Positions 29,250-40,829 of a stretch of DNA of 64,000 bases are shown in pieces. The notes beneath the pieces are model-generated. The model searched no databases, was not told where the DNA came from, and saw only the letters and a list, made by a program, of their open reading frames with translations. The position numbers and the translations under genes were made by a program. Source of the stretch: Limnephilus marmoratus (taxonomy: Eukaryota; Arthropoda; Insecta; Trichoptera; Limnephilidae); assembly GCA_917880885.1 (NCBI GenBank), contig OU862920.1, positions 3,658,001 to 3,722,000 on the forward strand, written 5' to 3'. Each line of letters begins with the position of its first letter. The stretch's first letter is position 1.

Positions 29250-30680
29250 ATTAGATCTCCCATGACATACCAGGCTTGCAAACAAAACACCAAAACACTT
29301 GTTAGTTTCATCACAACCTCCACAGAGCAAATTAATACTTTATCTTACTATTGTATACTTTCAGGTGATTTCCAAATGCAATACAAAAGCTTCAGTGTGT
29401 GGCCATATGTGCAATTCTCTCTCACACCTCTGCACAGGGTCAGTGTGTGCGAACTCGGTGCATATTGCGCAGGACAGATAAATCAAAAGGTAATACCGAT
29501 ATTGTTATATGCAAACATAATTATATAGACAAAAGTGCAATATGGCGAAAACTGCTGATTACAAATCCAAGTATGACAGAGACCGAATGCGCAATACTGC
29601 AATTACTCTGATTGATTTAATGAAAATATGATTATTTCCTAATAGCAATAAAACACCAGCGACAAAGAGGGCGGGCAATATATCCACGAGCCACCTGATC
29701 CGTCTGTAGCAAGAGAGAAGAGCCTAGCACGGCAGCACTGCACAACACTGTAGTGATAACACAGATTTACAATGGAACGATGAAAGAGAAATGACGAATG
29801 AGATTGATCCGCTAAAAGCATTTGGTAGACGAAGAATATGTAGAAGCAAGAAGTCATTGAAAGTCGAAAATGAAACTACCGTATGTCATTTTTAGCTCAA
29901 AATGGATGAAGATGAACGGGGTGACTTGATAAAAAGTTGTGTATCACAAGTATTTACCGATAAACGAGTCAACGACCATCCAAATATCAATAAATCAAAT
30001 TCTTTAGCATCTCTCGCTCATAGTCATTTAGTTTACAATCGGCAAAACTCTCACCTTTCGTCGCAAATAAAAACAAATTATCAATGAAGAATCAACTGTA
30101 ATTTACGAGGAAGATCAAATAGAACCGAAATATAAAAGACGGGAGCTTGTTTTTAATCTAAATTCGGCCAAAATGAGTTTAGAATGAACAATAAAAAAAA
30201 TTCACTTCACAACGAAAATTTTCACACCGCTAGACGCACAAGACGCCTGTTTATTCCCAAACCATAGATATAATTCCTTTTGGCCAGTGTTGGAAATGTT
30301 TGTCCGGCCTTTTTGAGTTTCCGGGGCTTGTTGTATTTTTTCTACCGCTGAAGTATTTACGGTCTAATAAAAATTAATAAACAAGAAGTATTATTTATGA
30401 ATGGCTTGTTGTCTGGAGAATTTTTTTGCAAATCACTCGCAATCATCCGATCTCCGATTCTTTAATAATTTGATTCTTAATCTTAGTCCTCAAACATCAT
30501 ATTACATCAAAATCAAAACCAAAGAAATTCTGAACTATCAATAAAGAAATACGATTTTGATTATATTTATTTGTGAAGAGATTGACAACAACTGAAGGCC
30601 AACTAGAATACAGACCTGAACGCACGATCGCCAAATTACGAACTCAGGACTCAGGTATAGATAATATGACCAGGCAGAGC
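29250..30680. other. Region 5' of Alh exon 1, no gene recognised
   Basis: Contains several 60-100 codon frames on both strands (for example 29902-30087 plus, MDEDERGDLIKSCVSQVFTD), none with recognisable motifs or consistent splice sites. If Alh has an upstream exon it should be on the minus strand here or beyond. Confidence 0.35.
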
Positions 30681-30685
30681 CGTGC

Positions 30686-30722
30686 ACCCTCTAGACCTCT
30701 AGAGGGACGGGGGGGGGGGGTG
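30686..30722. repeat. Palindrome plus G-run, probable MITE end
   Basis: CCCTCTAGA-CC-TCTAGAGGG inverted repeat (about 30689-30708) directly followed by a run of G (30712-30720). Such ends occur in small DNA transposons; a partner end is not found. About 200 bp on, GGGCCAAAT...TGGGCCGCATT (30908-30944) looks like another hAT-type remnant. Confidence 0.35.
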
Positions 30723-31130
30723 GGAATTGTAATGGTATATATTTATGTTCACGTTCAAATGCTACACATCTATCATATTTTTGTGAAAATTTTGTCGAAA
30801 ATGTTTTTGTGAAATAATCAAAATCCCATCATTTTGTGAAATAATCAAGTCCCGAAAAATGCCAGTTCCAGGGGAGATAGTCTACCCCAAGCATGTCAAA
30901 TTGAAAGGCTCTCACGGGCCAAATAATCAATGGTGGGCCGCATTAAAATAAAATTAATATTTATAGAAACGTGGTGTATGGCTGCTGTTTGCGATTGCCT
31001 CGCATCGGTGCGATTGCCTCAAGGGTCAAAAAGGAGTGTGGTGTCATATATGCGCATTTGATGGTCTATGTTCTCCAACGAATTGCCTACCCCAATACCA
31101 ACAGCAAAGTAATTATCACAATAGTTCTTA

Positions 31131-31545
31131 GGGGCCGATCAAGTATTACGTAACGCACTTGGGGGGGGGGGGGGTCTTGTGAAACGTTATTGTGCGTTAC
31201 GAGGGGGGGGGGAGGGGGGTTCGAACAACGCGTTACGTAACATGTTTTTCTTCATTTAGATAAAAAAAACTAGGGAAATAAAATCTTCCATGTTGACAAC
31301 CCTTTTCGTTCTCGAAATCTCTTTGTTTTATTTATTACCGCAAACGCGATTAATACAAGAAAAAGGGTATGCGACTTTCCAGTACTTTGCGCAACTTAAT
31401 TGTGACTTTCAGGTAAAAATTTTCACTTGAGCGTTACGAAACGTTTAGAGGGGGGGGGGGTACAGAAAAACGTTATGGCGCGTTACAGGGGGGGGGGGGG
31501 TCAAAAATCTTCAAAAATTGCGTTACGTAATACTTGAACGCCCCC
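31131..31545. mobile_element. 415-bp PIF/Harbinger-like MITE, TTA target, poly-G arms
   Basis: Left GGGGCCGATCAAGTATTACG (31131) and the complement of the right end, GGGGGCGTTCAAGTATTACG (31545 inwards), match at 17 of 20; both continue TAACGCA. TTA flanks both sides (31128-31130, 31546-31548). Each arm carries two long G (or C) runs separated by a second GCGTTAC motif, so the TAACGC/GCGTTA motif recurs six or more times. Non-coding. Confidence 0.8.
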
Positions 31546-31699
31546 TTATAGCTGATTATATTGCAATGTTTATTTTGAGACTCGCACTCGCTATGCGCTC
31601 GAATAGTTAGATAGACCACAGGCAGTATAGTTGTACGATACGGATTCTTGACAAGTTACATGTACATTTGACAAGTTTTGATTTTACTTCGTCTGTTGT

Positions 31700-31975
31700 C
31701 ATTGACCGTCACAAACTACACACAAATCAGCAGTGATGATGAGTGTCAACACCAATCGCCGCCATTGCAAACTGTCGTTGCTCGACGGCACTGACTTAAT
31801 CACATGACACTTCAAAATCCGTCGCGCGCTCAGGAACTGTTACGTAGCCGGCTTTGAGTGCTTTGACAACTAACAACTAACGTGACGTTATCTGACTTAA
31901 AATCGTACGGAGCTCTTCAAACTTCGAAGCAAAGCAAAAATTACAGACGTTCAAGGTAGACGGTGAGTATTGTAA
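31700..31975 (+). promoter_or_regulatory. CG-rich segment ending in a splice-donor-like site
   Basis: Relative to its surround this block is rich in CpG (CCGTCGCGCGCTC at about 31820). At 31968 it ends in GTAGACG|GTGAGT, a strong donor consensus on the plus strand. It lies between the two divergent genes, so it could be a non-coding first exon of the NSP gene. No transcript evidence is available; this is inference only. Confidence 0.25.
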
Positions 31976-34140
31976 AAAGGAGGGAAGTGAACGTCGAAAA
32001 TATTTTTGAATCGTCCGTTGAAATAGCTAGATAATTTTATGTACTTAACAATTTTTTGTAACTTGTACACTATTATTTTCGGATCAGAACTGTATGGAGT
32101 ACTTATTATTAATTTACTTTGTTATTTGCGTTGAACGTCGTAGACAAACTTGAATGTACAATATTTAATGAAAGAAAAAAAACCGATACGTCGATAAACT
32201 CTAAGCTCTGTGAGTTATATTTTGATCATTGAAGTGGGATCAAACCCCTAATTCAGTGATATCTTTCAGCCGGTTCGGCGGTTGGCGCGAATAGTATTAA
32301 CTATTTAAAAGTGTTTTAAAATGTCTCTGTAAAAAAAAAACTAGCGATTAGGCTGTTAGTAGGTAAATTAGTAACACACCGCGCCTTTACATGGTGATTG
32401 CTTTCCTAAAGGCTCTATTAAACGAGCAATTTTTTACGGCAACTTTTTGACGGCAAGTTATTGCCGTCAAGATTGGCTATTTATTTTGGTCGAGACGTGT
32501 TCTGCCGACGAGTTCACTCGGATTGGTTTATTTATGTCACTCGGTTTCCGATATTACGACAATATTGCAGGGCCAAATGCATTTCCATCTTATTCTGTAA
32601 CTTTTAAAAAAATATGTGCGTCTCTGTTCGCCCTCTAGCGGCTACCAAAACTTTTATAATTTCGAACCCGATTTGATATTTAAGAGGAATATAAACGCTA
32701 GAAATATGTCGAATCTCACGCCTGCAAAATTTTAAAATCGAGCGTCTTTTTGCACGAGGCTAGTAAGCGAAAAAGTGGTTTTTATTTATTTTGTGCATAA
32801 TTTTATAAGAACGAAAAAAAGTTAGAACATAGATACAGTCAAAAATAGTCTTAGCCGTAAAGGGGTATTTTTTAAAAATTGTTACTTACATTACTTCATA
32901 GTTAAGTCACGAGAAAACATTTTTTTTGTGGTTTACGCTTATATTTTTTGTTACGTAAATAATAATTTTATTGTAAATCCAATACATAGATAAAGTACTT
33001 AAAGCTTCAATTTATCCGTAGCATATTTTTTGATGTTCATACTGTAAGCCGATTCGTCGTAAAGATTAATCAAAATAGTATCTAAATAGGATTTCACGTA
33101 TATATTCATCTTAAATAATTTCACGATTTTACTTCCTAGTTTACACAAGTTTGGTGAAGTTATCGCAAGAGATATTGTTTTGGTGTGATTTGAATTTGTC
33201 TTGTACGGCTATCATGACGGAATACGGCAATAATGACGACCGACACCTTGACGGGCAAGACAATTTTTACAACAATAAGCAATTTATCGTCTCGTCTACC
33301 ACAGCACATTAACATATTTCCCACGAGGAGGCGGGAAGATTAGATAAGGCGACAACGAGATAAGGCTTGAAGTGCTGAAGGTGAAGTACATTTGACAAGT
33401 TTTGGGTTTATTTTTGTCTGTTGTCATTGACAGTAAAGTTACGCTAACTTACGGTGATAATACGGTTTTATTTTACAATAATATTATGCTGCAAAGTGAA
33501 GCAAATGCCACGAGTTAGACGAAATCAAACTCATACATGGCTATTAAATGTTACTGTAAAGTTGTGAGTTGTGTAACATAATAGTTAATCTTTATTGTTG
33601 TGGCTAAGTATTTTTAAAATTGTTTGTCCATGTACAATGTTGTATTTAGGCTTTCGATTGCGTTTCATCATCAATTATATACAATATACTTATCATATTA
33701 TACTTATAATATATAGACATAATAAATAATATAAATAAATAATAAATACTACACAGATTTAGGAAAGGAGATTAAAAGAATTTGGCATTCTCAGACTATA
33801 AAAATTAACCATTTGTTATTTCGGCTACTGGCATCATACCTAGCTCTCTCATTCAAAATTTAGGTATATTAGATTTGTCAAAGAATTTATATAAATAAAA
33901 ATGCAACAATCAGTCAATTTAAATACATGTGTGATTACAAAAGTTTTTTTAAATACCTATTTATATTGAGGAATCAATAGGATTTATAGGTCCAATTAGG
34001 AGTTCCACCGAGCCGAACCCTCTGATATGAAAATATCTGGAGTCGGTGAATTACTTTCCCATTTGGTCTCTTTGACATGTTCTTCTTGTATTATTTTGTT
34101 TTTGATATACTTATATAGTGCAAGTGCATAACGTGGATTG
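31976..34140. other. AT-rich intergenic sequence, transposon debris
   Basis: No exon seen. 32430-32480 and 33245-33290 carry 'GACGGCAAG' / 'GACGGGCAAG' with ACAATTTTTACAAC-like flanks that look like degraded transposon ends. An hAT-like terminus, CAGGGGTACTCAAAC, is at 34148. Confidence 0.35.
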
Positions 34141-34380
34141 ACTAGTACAGGGGTACTCAAACGGTCGATCGCGAATGCTTTTTGAGTCGATCTAGAGAAA
34201 ATCTTTTCACTTTTTTTGTTTTAGTTGATCCTCAGTTAGGCCTGAATAAGACCGCCAATTTTTCACGCCCTTTTTTATTATTTATTTGTAGCTTATATTG
34301 TCAGTGGTCGCGCCTTTTTTATTGCTTAATTGTGTGACGTCACAAGTCCTCACAGAAAAAAAATCGTCAAATTATTGCAT

Positions 34381-34833
34381 ACTAGCTTTTGCCCCCGGCT
34401 TCGCTCGTATAGTATTAGGGGGGTACCTACAGCGCCTCCTCCACCTACCCTATCCCCACTCCAATCCCCCCCCCCCCTTGTCATCCTCTCATTCGCCCCT
34501 TCTCACCCCTCTTCCCCCCACCCCTCCCCCCTCAAATCCCCCTCACACACCCCCTCCACACTCCGCCCTCCCTCCCTGCCCCAACGTCCTATCTCCCCTC
34601 ACCCCCCTCCATATTCGCTACATTAATTTTTCAAACAGCTCGCGTGCCACCTTTGCATATTTTGTATATAAATTTCGTAATAATGCCAGAGCTCTAAGCT
34701 ATAGCCTATAGCCTATTCTGAAGTATGAGCTATATTATTGTAAAGTTTCATTAAAATCTATTCAGTAGTTTTCACGTGAAAGAGTAACAAACATACATCC
34801 ATACAAACTTTCGCCTTTATAATATTAGTAGGA
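34381..34833 (-). mobile_element. Helitron/Lep1-like dispersed element, reverse copy
   Basis: Minus strand starts CCTACTAATATTATAAAGG near 34833, passes the conserved ACATACATCC/GAAAGAGTAACAAAC block and ends GAAGCCGGGGGCAAAAGCTAGT at 34381. The same beginning and end bound 36866-38083 on the plus strand. Between them is a C-rich (plus strand) tract (34430-34615). The CTAGT end without TIRs suits a Helitron-derived element, but I call the class tentatively. Confidence 0.5.
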
Positions 34834-34835
34834 TT

Positions 34836-35146
34836 ATGTGCAGAAAGGGCGGTCCATTTAATAGATTCTCCCATCTTAACAGGCGGATTGCAATCTTTAT
34901 AGCACAGGCGTCGGGTGGAATACTATCCTTGTTCTACCGGTATTATAATACAACAGCTCGGCTGTGGAATGATTTGCCGGCCTCTGTGTTTCCTTCTTCC
35001 TACAACATGGGTCTCTTCAAGACCAATGTTCATTCCTTCCTCTCCTCAAAAAGACCCTTCACATAGCATCCCAGATGACATAGGCCCTTAAGGAAATTAT
35101 TTTCCTCAGGGTCTCCTTTGTGGAGTTAATGCAAAAAAAAAAAAAT
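34836..35146 (+). pseudogene. jockey-like LINE: ORF2 C-terminus and hairpin 3' UTR
   Basis: The plus-strand frame 34836-35066 ends a LINE ORF2: TTARLWNDLPASVFPSSYNM, GLFKTNVHSFL, then a stop after SSKRPFT. This 'ARLWN-LPA-F--F' ending is common to many insect LINE families. The 3' UTR that follows has the same hairpin (GGCCCTTAAGG...CCTCAGGG, slightly decayed) and poly(A) as the SINE copies. The 5' part is missing (typical truncation); the break is next to the Helitron-like element. Confidence 0.75.
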
Positions 35147-35309
35147 ATATATATATATTTATATATTCATGGTGAAGTATTGCCGAAAACTGCCCCCTTC
35201 AAAAGCCCAAAGATCTATCTAGTTTCTAGCGTGTAGTTTGGTTTATTTATGAGTCAGTCAGTCCGAGTTATAACTTGAAGGCGATACGAAGTTTATTAAT
35301 AAATAATAC

Positions 35310-35880
35310 AAAATTCAGTCTTAATTTAAAACCAGTTTTCCGATCAGAATGTAAAATTCTCTGCTGACAGATTTCGAAGGAAAACATTATCTTTTTCGTC
35401 GTGCAGTTACAAAATTCTGGTTGCAGACTATGTATGCGCTGTCAGAATAAAGAAAAACCATTTTCATCTGAGTGTAGGTTTAATTCGCCGCACGTAGATT
35501 TAATTTAAACCAGTTCATAATGTAAAATTTCTGTTGTAATATTTCGAAGGAAAACATTCCCTTATTCGATGTGCAGTAAAAAAAATCAAGTTGCAGACCA
35601 TGTGTACTGCCAGAATCAAAGAAAAACCATTTTAATGTTCTGAGTGTAGTTTTAATTCGCCGCAAACAGATTTAATTAAAACCAGTTTTGTGTTCAGAAT
35701 GTAAAATTCGAGTGGATTCGTTATTCGAATTTCTGTTATTCGAAGTGCAGTTATAAAATTCTGGGTGCAAACTATTTATGTACTGCCAGCATCAAAGAAA
35801 AACCATTTTCATGTTGTGAGTAGTTTTAATTCACCGCTTACAGATTTAATTTAAACCAGTTTTGTGTTCACAATATAACG
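35310..35880. repeat. ~172-bp tandem repeat, about 3.3 units
   Basis: Blocks GAAAAACCATTTT occur at about 35452, 35621 and 35797. Each is followed by TTTAATTCGCCGC, CAGATTTAATT, AACCAGTTTTG and preceded by TGCAGAC(C/T)ATGT. Units 169-176 bp long, diverged. It lies a short way before the heptamer array. Non-coding. Confidence 0.75.
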
Positions 35881-36064
35881 ATATATTAAATAACGAGTTG
35901 CCGATTCATTATGTATCGATTTGCATTTGAGGTGCATGTCATATGAAGATACGAAATCCCATTACATGGATACCATTCTCGATTTCCAAGAGAAGTTATA
36001 AATTTGTAGTGGAATTTATGAACATGATTTTTATAGGAAGAATACTCGTCGCCTGTGTGTTGAG

Positions 36065-36738
36065 TAAATAAATAATAAATAATAAATAATAAATAATAAA
36101 TAATAAATAATAAATAATAAATAATAAATAATAAATAATAAATAATAAATAATAAATAATAAATAATAAATAATAAATAATAAATAATAAATAATAAATA
36201 ATAAATAATAAATAATAAATAATAAATAATAAATAATAAATAATAAATAATAAATAATAAATAATAAATAATAAATAATAAATAATAAATAATAAATAAT
36301 AAATAATAAATAATAAATAATAAATAATAAATAATAAATAATAAATAATAAATAATAAATAATAAATAATAAATAATAAATAATAAATAATAAATAATAA
36401 ATAATAAATAATAAATAATAAATAATAAATAATAAATAATAAATAATAAATAATAAATAATAAATAATAAATAATAAATAATAAATAATAAATAATAAAT
36501 AATAAATAATAAATAATAAATAATAAATAATAAATGATAAATGATAAATGATAAATGATAAATGATAAATGATAAATAATAAATAATAAATAATAAATAA
36601 TAAATAATAAATAATAAATAATAAATAATAAATAATAAATAATAAATAATAAATAATAAATAATAAATAATAAATAATAAATAATAAATAATAAATAATA
36701 AATAATAAATAATAAATAATAAATAATAAATAATAAAT
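36065..36738. repeat. Heptamer array (AATAAAT)n, ~96 units with a variant patch
   Basis: 674 bp of exact AATAAAT repeats on the plus strand. The only internal variation is a run of six consecutive TAAATGA units at about 36532-36576. Because 7 is not a multiple of 3, all frames read the same 21-bp period, which creates a false 315-codon ORF on the minus strand. The same heptamer also follows the Helitron-like element at 38084-38118. Confidence 0.95.
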
Positions 36739-36865
36739 CTATTATATCTCCCTCTCAACTTCCGTTCGCCTCGCCCGATCACACTTTTCATAACGCCCTC
36801 GTCACGCATTCTCCAGCTTACTTCCCAAGACAAGCATGCATAAAGAAGTTTTACTTCAATCCTAC

Positions 36866-38083
36866 TTCCTACTAATATTATAAAGGGGAAAGTTTGTATG
36901 GATGTATGTTTGTTACTCTTTCACACAAAAACTACTGAATGGATTTAAAAAATTCTATCACTAATAGAAAGCTACATTATTTGCGAGATCTATAGGCTAT
37001 ATATATTGGTAAGCTCTGGCGTTATGAATAATCTCTGGCGTTATGAAATAATTTATCATACGTTTTCTGTCGGTAACAAAATCGATTTATTGCAAACGTC
37101 AGAAAAAAAACAAACCAATTGTCACCTTGGAAACGACGTTTTTATTTTTTTTTAATTTGGCAATTTACCCTAAAAAGAGTGCTTTGTTGGCGTCGTACTT
37201 AATAACTATCTCTAAAAATTAATCGCCGAAATGTATGTATGCGCATAAACCCGAACGACTGCACCAAATTGGACAATTCTTTTTTTTTGTTGTTCGTTAT
37301 TTTGTATAAAACTACCGTTGAGTTCTGGCATTATGAAATTTGCATAAAATATATAAATAAATTATAATAGGTTGCACGCGAGCAGTTTGAAAACTGAATG
37401 TATCGGGAATGAATGTGTGGAATGCGAGAGGTGAGAGGGGGGGAGTGGGGAGGGGGTGTTGGGAGGGTTTTGGTGGAGGGGGAAAGTGGAGGGGGAAGGG
37501 GGTGGGGGTTAGGGGAGGGATAGGAGGGAGGGAAGGAAGGGGAAAGGGGAAGGATGGAGGAGGGTGTGGGGAGGAGTAGGGGATGGGGGAAGGGGGTTGA
37601 TGGGGGGAGTGGTGTGGGGAGCGAGAAAGTGGAGTAGGCGGAGTGGGGTGGGAGAGGTCGGAGGGAGGTAAGGGGTAGGGATGAGGGGAGGGTTGGGTGG
37701 AGGTATAGGGGGAGTGGGTTGATGGGAGTGGAGTGAGTGGGAGGGAAGGAAGTGGAAGAAGGAGGGGTGGAGGAAGGCGGAGTGGGAGGGGTATGGGGTG
37801 GGGGAGGGGTCGGTGGAGAAGGAGGGGGAGGGAGAGGGGGGTTGATGGATGAGTGGAGTGGGGAGAGTAAAGGTGGAGGGGGGAGGAGTGTGGGGAGGGG
37901 TGGGGAGGGGTGGGGAGAGGGGGGAGTGGATGGGAGGTTGATGGGGGGATTGGAGTTGGTGGGTGGGAGGTGGGTGGAGGAGGAGGGGGGTTGATGAGGG
38001 TAGTGGAGTGGGGAGAGGGAAGGTGGAGGAGGCGGAGTGGGAAACCCCTAATACCATGCGAGCGAAGCCGCGGGAAAAAGCTA
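36866..38083 (+). mobile_element. Helitron/Lep1-like dispersed element, forward copy
   Basis: Starts CCTACTAATATTATAAAGG (about 36863) with GTATGGATGTATGTTTGTTACTC and ends GCGAGCGAAGCCGCGGGAAA then AAGCTAGT at 38083. Opposite orientation to 34381-34833. The inner half is the polypurine tract 37430-38045. No coding content; non-autonomous. Confidence 0.5.
37430..38045 (+). repeat. Polypurine (GGGGAG/GGTGGAG) tract
   Basis: About 600 bp of plus strand nearly free of C, made of irregular GGGGAGG, GGTGGAGG and GGAGTGGG units, inside the Helitron-like element. The complementary strand gives a proline-rich 304-codon frame that I regard as artefact. The dense GGG runs fit G-quadruplex or triplex folding. 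Shorter relatives: 34430-34615, 41090-41275 and 53215-53285. Confidence 0.8.
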
Positions 38084-38139
38084 GTAAATAATAAATAGGT
38101 AATAAATAATAAATAATTTATTTTGAATGCGGTTGTTTC

Positions 38140-38500
38140 TCTTGAGCTCTTCGAACTAGATTCGTATTCGAACAGATACAAATGTCGCGGGCTGCGAATA
38201 CGCGCAGAAGCTGTTCCGCGCTGCACACTGCGCAGATACGCACTTTATCGATTAACCCCTACTCTTGTAGCCTACATGTGTCCACTACAATGTATAGGAG
38301 AGCGTAGGGGTGTGTGGCGCTTCGTACACCCCTTGCACGAGCTTCCTCGAGGGGAAGAGGGAGCCGCGCACGCGCTCTCAATGCCGATCGATCAATTTTC
38401 CCTACTTGTTCTAATGTTTACATTTTTCAGATGGGAGTTCATAAAAGTGTCGAATGAAAAGTGCCTTTGGCGGTGGTGCGAGAAATGTTTTAAATAACAA
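38140..38500 (+). other. CpG-rich block with an open frame, function unknown
   Basis: Local CpG density is high (38180-38240, 38340-38380) in contrast to neighbours, and a 124-codon frame spans it (38123-38497). The frame shows no recognisable motif. TTTTTCAG|ATGGGAG at 38424-38431 resembles an acceptor. It may be a promoter or 5' exon of the NSP gene, or a transposon fragment; evidence is weak. Confidence 0.25.
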
Positions 38501-38847
38501 CGAAATTCAGAATGTGCTGTACGTCTAACTCCCAAATGGTATGTACATAAACATAATATTTTCAAAATCTGGCATTTTTAGTAATACTTTAAGCAAACTA
38601 AATCATGAGGTGTAAAAATATATTTCGGACAGACAGGTATTAGGTACCTACCCACCAATTTTACGTTCATGATTTTAATTTTGCCAATATTATATTATAT
38701 GTTCGATGGGAGTCATATGTGAAGCGATTGTATTTTTGAATATGATGGAAGGATCAATTATTTACTAATTTAGTTTAAAATTAGTAAACAAGTTCGTACT
38801 TTCAATTGCATTGCTACATTTTATTGTGATTTTATTAAGAAGTAGAT

Positions 38848-38867
38848 AGAGAGAGAGAGAGAGAGAG
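38848..38867. repeat. (GA)n microsatellite
   Basis: Ten consecutive GA units between AT-rich sequence. No associated feature. Confidence 0.8.
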
Positions 38868-39194
38868 TATTGCGACACGTGCTTATTCTGTCATATGCGT
38901 TACGCCCTTTATGTTCACATAATATTTTATCTCTATTTATAACTATTATTATTTATAACCCCTCCACGCACAATAATATTATCAAATTAATGCAAATAGG
39001 TTTTTTTTAAATTTCAGTGAATAAATCGCATTTCAACATAATTTTATTGTATGCTTGATTACCCGCCTTACTCGCTGTAAGCTAATCTGATGTGGGTGAC
39101 AGGAATGTATAATAAATTCTATAGTGCAATATCAACGTTGATATATATTACATGTTTTCAAGAAATTCATTTCCGCCGATATTCTCATTCATTT

Positions 39195-39455
39195 GCGAGA
39201 TGTGTATGGATACCGCCATCGTTTATAGGATAACCAACACCTCTGCCATAGTTCATGGTGCCCGGATTCACGGGATGAGGTTTGTCGGATGCGTCCACCA
39301 ACTGAGATTCCCCCACTCACACTTTTTCCTTTCGCAAAACTTCCTCTCCTTTCCTTCCTAAAAAGACCTTTCACACATAAGCCCCAAAGATGACATAGGC
39401 CCTGTGGTAAATTATTTTTCTCAGAGCATCCTGTGTGGAGCTAATACAATAATAT
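39195..39455 (+). mobile_element. Hairpin-tailed SINE copy
   Basis: Head from GGATACCGCC through TATAGGATAACCAACACCTC and TGCCATAG, tail with AGATGACATAGGCCCTGTGG and CCTGTGTGGAGCT. Middle part of the head deleted relative to 903-1379. The inner stem has decayed (CCCTGTGG versus CTCAGAGC). Confidence 0.75.
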
Positions 39456-39458
39456 TTG

Positions 39459-39655
39459 ACCGGTCTGTGGCTGAGTTGGCATCGCGTTTGGGTCCCACCA
39501 GGCGTCTCGTGTTCGATTTTTCGGCTGGCTAATTCCTCCATCACGGTACAAGCAACATTTTTTGCTTACTGTGGTGTTAGTAGGAGATTTTCAAATATTG
39601 TCGGATTATTCGTAACCTGGGAATGTTTGTCTTTCTTTTAAATAAATAAAAAAAA
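39459..39655 (+). mobile_element. Second tRNA-derived SINE type
   Basis: Head with A box (TGGCTGAGTTGG, about 39470) and B box (GTGTTCGATTT, about 39510), then a unique body (ACTGTGGTGTTAGTAGGAG) and A-rich end with AAATAAATAAA. It follows the hairpin SINE directly. Single copy in this window. Confidence 0.55.
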
Positions 39656-39659
39656 TCCT

Positions 39660-40825
39660 AAAATTAAAAAAATACTAAAATTTAAATGAGAAAATCATGA
39701 CTTTTTTTTCGTTAATATTATTCTAATCTGTAACTTACTTTAATATTTACCTTTACAATGAACCTTGCCTTTTCTTTTATTGATTTTTGTTATTTTCTGT
39801 AGGCAGGTATCTATACTTTTCGCCCTTCTCTTTTCTTTGTATTTATTGCACCTCCTATGAGTATTGCGTTAATTTATTATGTTCCCATATTAATTTTTAA
39901 TATTTTATTGTTTGCTATAGTGTTAATTTCGATAAATTGAATTGAATATCTCATTCATGTAACTATTATTATTATTAAAATTTTATTGCACTGATGTAAT
40001 TTATTATCATTTATTTTACATAAAAGCCCGAAGGACACAAATAAATAATATAATATGAATATTTCAGTATGTGTTGTACATATTAAATATGTTATAAAAT
40101 AGCACCGCGAGGCACAACGGTCCGGTAAATTAGTATGACATTTTTAAATATCCTACTAGTAACATAGAAAACATCAAAATTTTGTTTAATACACTACAAG
40201 TTTTAGTGCATTATAATTGATTTGGTGGCGTTTGTTTGAAATCTGTGTATTCTACCAGATAGAGGGTATCTACCCTTTTACATGAATATGCAGTTGCGTA
40301 ATCAACTCAAATTTAGATTTTTCGGAGATGTCTGACTAATCCACTGGACGATCGATGTGGTCTTATTCATGAACTAATATATTTTTCAAATGATTTTTAT
40401 GTTTCTATTATATTTTGCTCTACCTCCGGATGCGAAACCATTAGATTCTATAAACTATTGTTTTACTGTCTAGGCGATTTTTCTGAAGATGATTTAATCT
40501 TGAAGATGTTGTGTATACGCAGTAGTAACTTCCAACCTAAGTTTTTTCTGCAACTGTCGAGTTTTGCAGCCACCTCTTCTCTGGAGATCCAATAGGTCTT
40601 AAAAGGCCTCTTGACTCTTTGAAAAACAAACAATCTTTCTGACATACTGCACATCTGAACGAACGGTTGAAATCTTTGGAGAACACGGAATTGTGTCTGT
40701 TTGAATGGTATTTCAATGGAAATCACCAGCCAGAGAAGAAGAAGCAGTTTGTCTTGCCAACTTTTACGTCCTTTCCTCCTTTAGCATTTTCCACTGCTTG
40801 CTTATCACGATTAGAACTTAATCTT
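39660..40825. other. AT-rich sequence with one dispersed repeat
   Basis: Holds a ~110-bp repeat at 40070-40178 that recurs at 42938-43050 (CACAACGGTCCGGTAAATTA versus TGTAACGTTCCGGTACATTA, then AAATATCCTACTAGT in both). An 87-codon minus frame at 40463-40726 has no recognisable motif. No exon assigned. Confidence 0.45.
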
Positions 40826-40829
40826 AATG

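Noticed and set aside
34298..34711. 137-codon plus ORF with a proline/serine stretch
   Set aside because: Runs through the C-rich tract of the reverse Helitron-like copy; no coding signature.
35886..36833. 315-codon ORF with IIYYLLF repeats (minus)
   Set aside because: It is the translation of the AATAAAT heptamer array; a 7-bp repeat without stops in one phase is open by construction.
37312..38226. 304-codon proline/serine-rich ORF (minus) and overlapping glycine-rich plus frames
   Set aside because: Composition artefact of the polypurine tract; no splice context, no family similarity.
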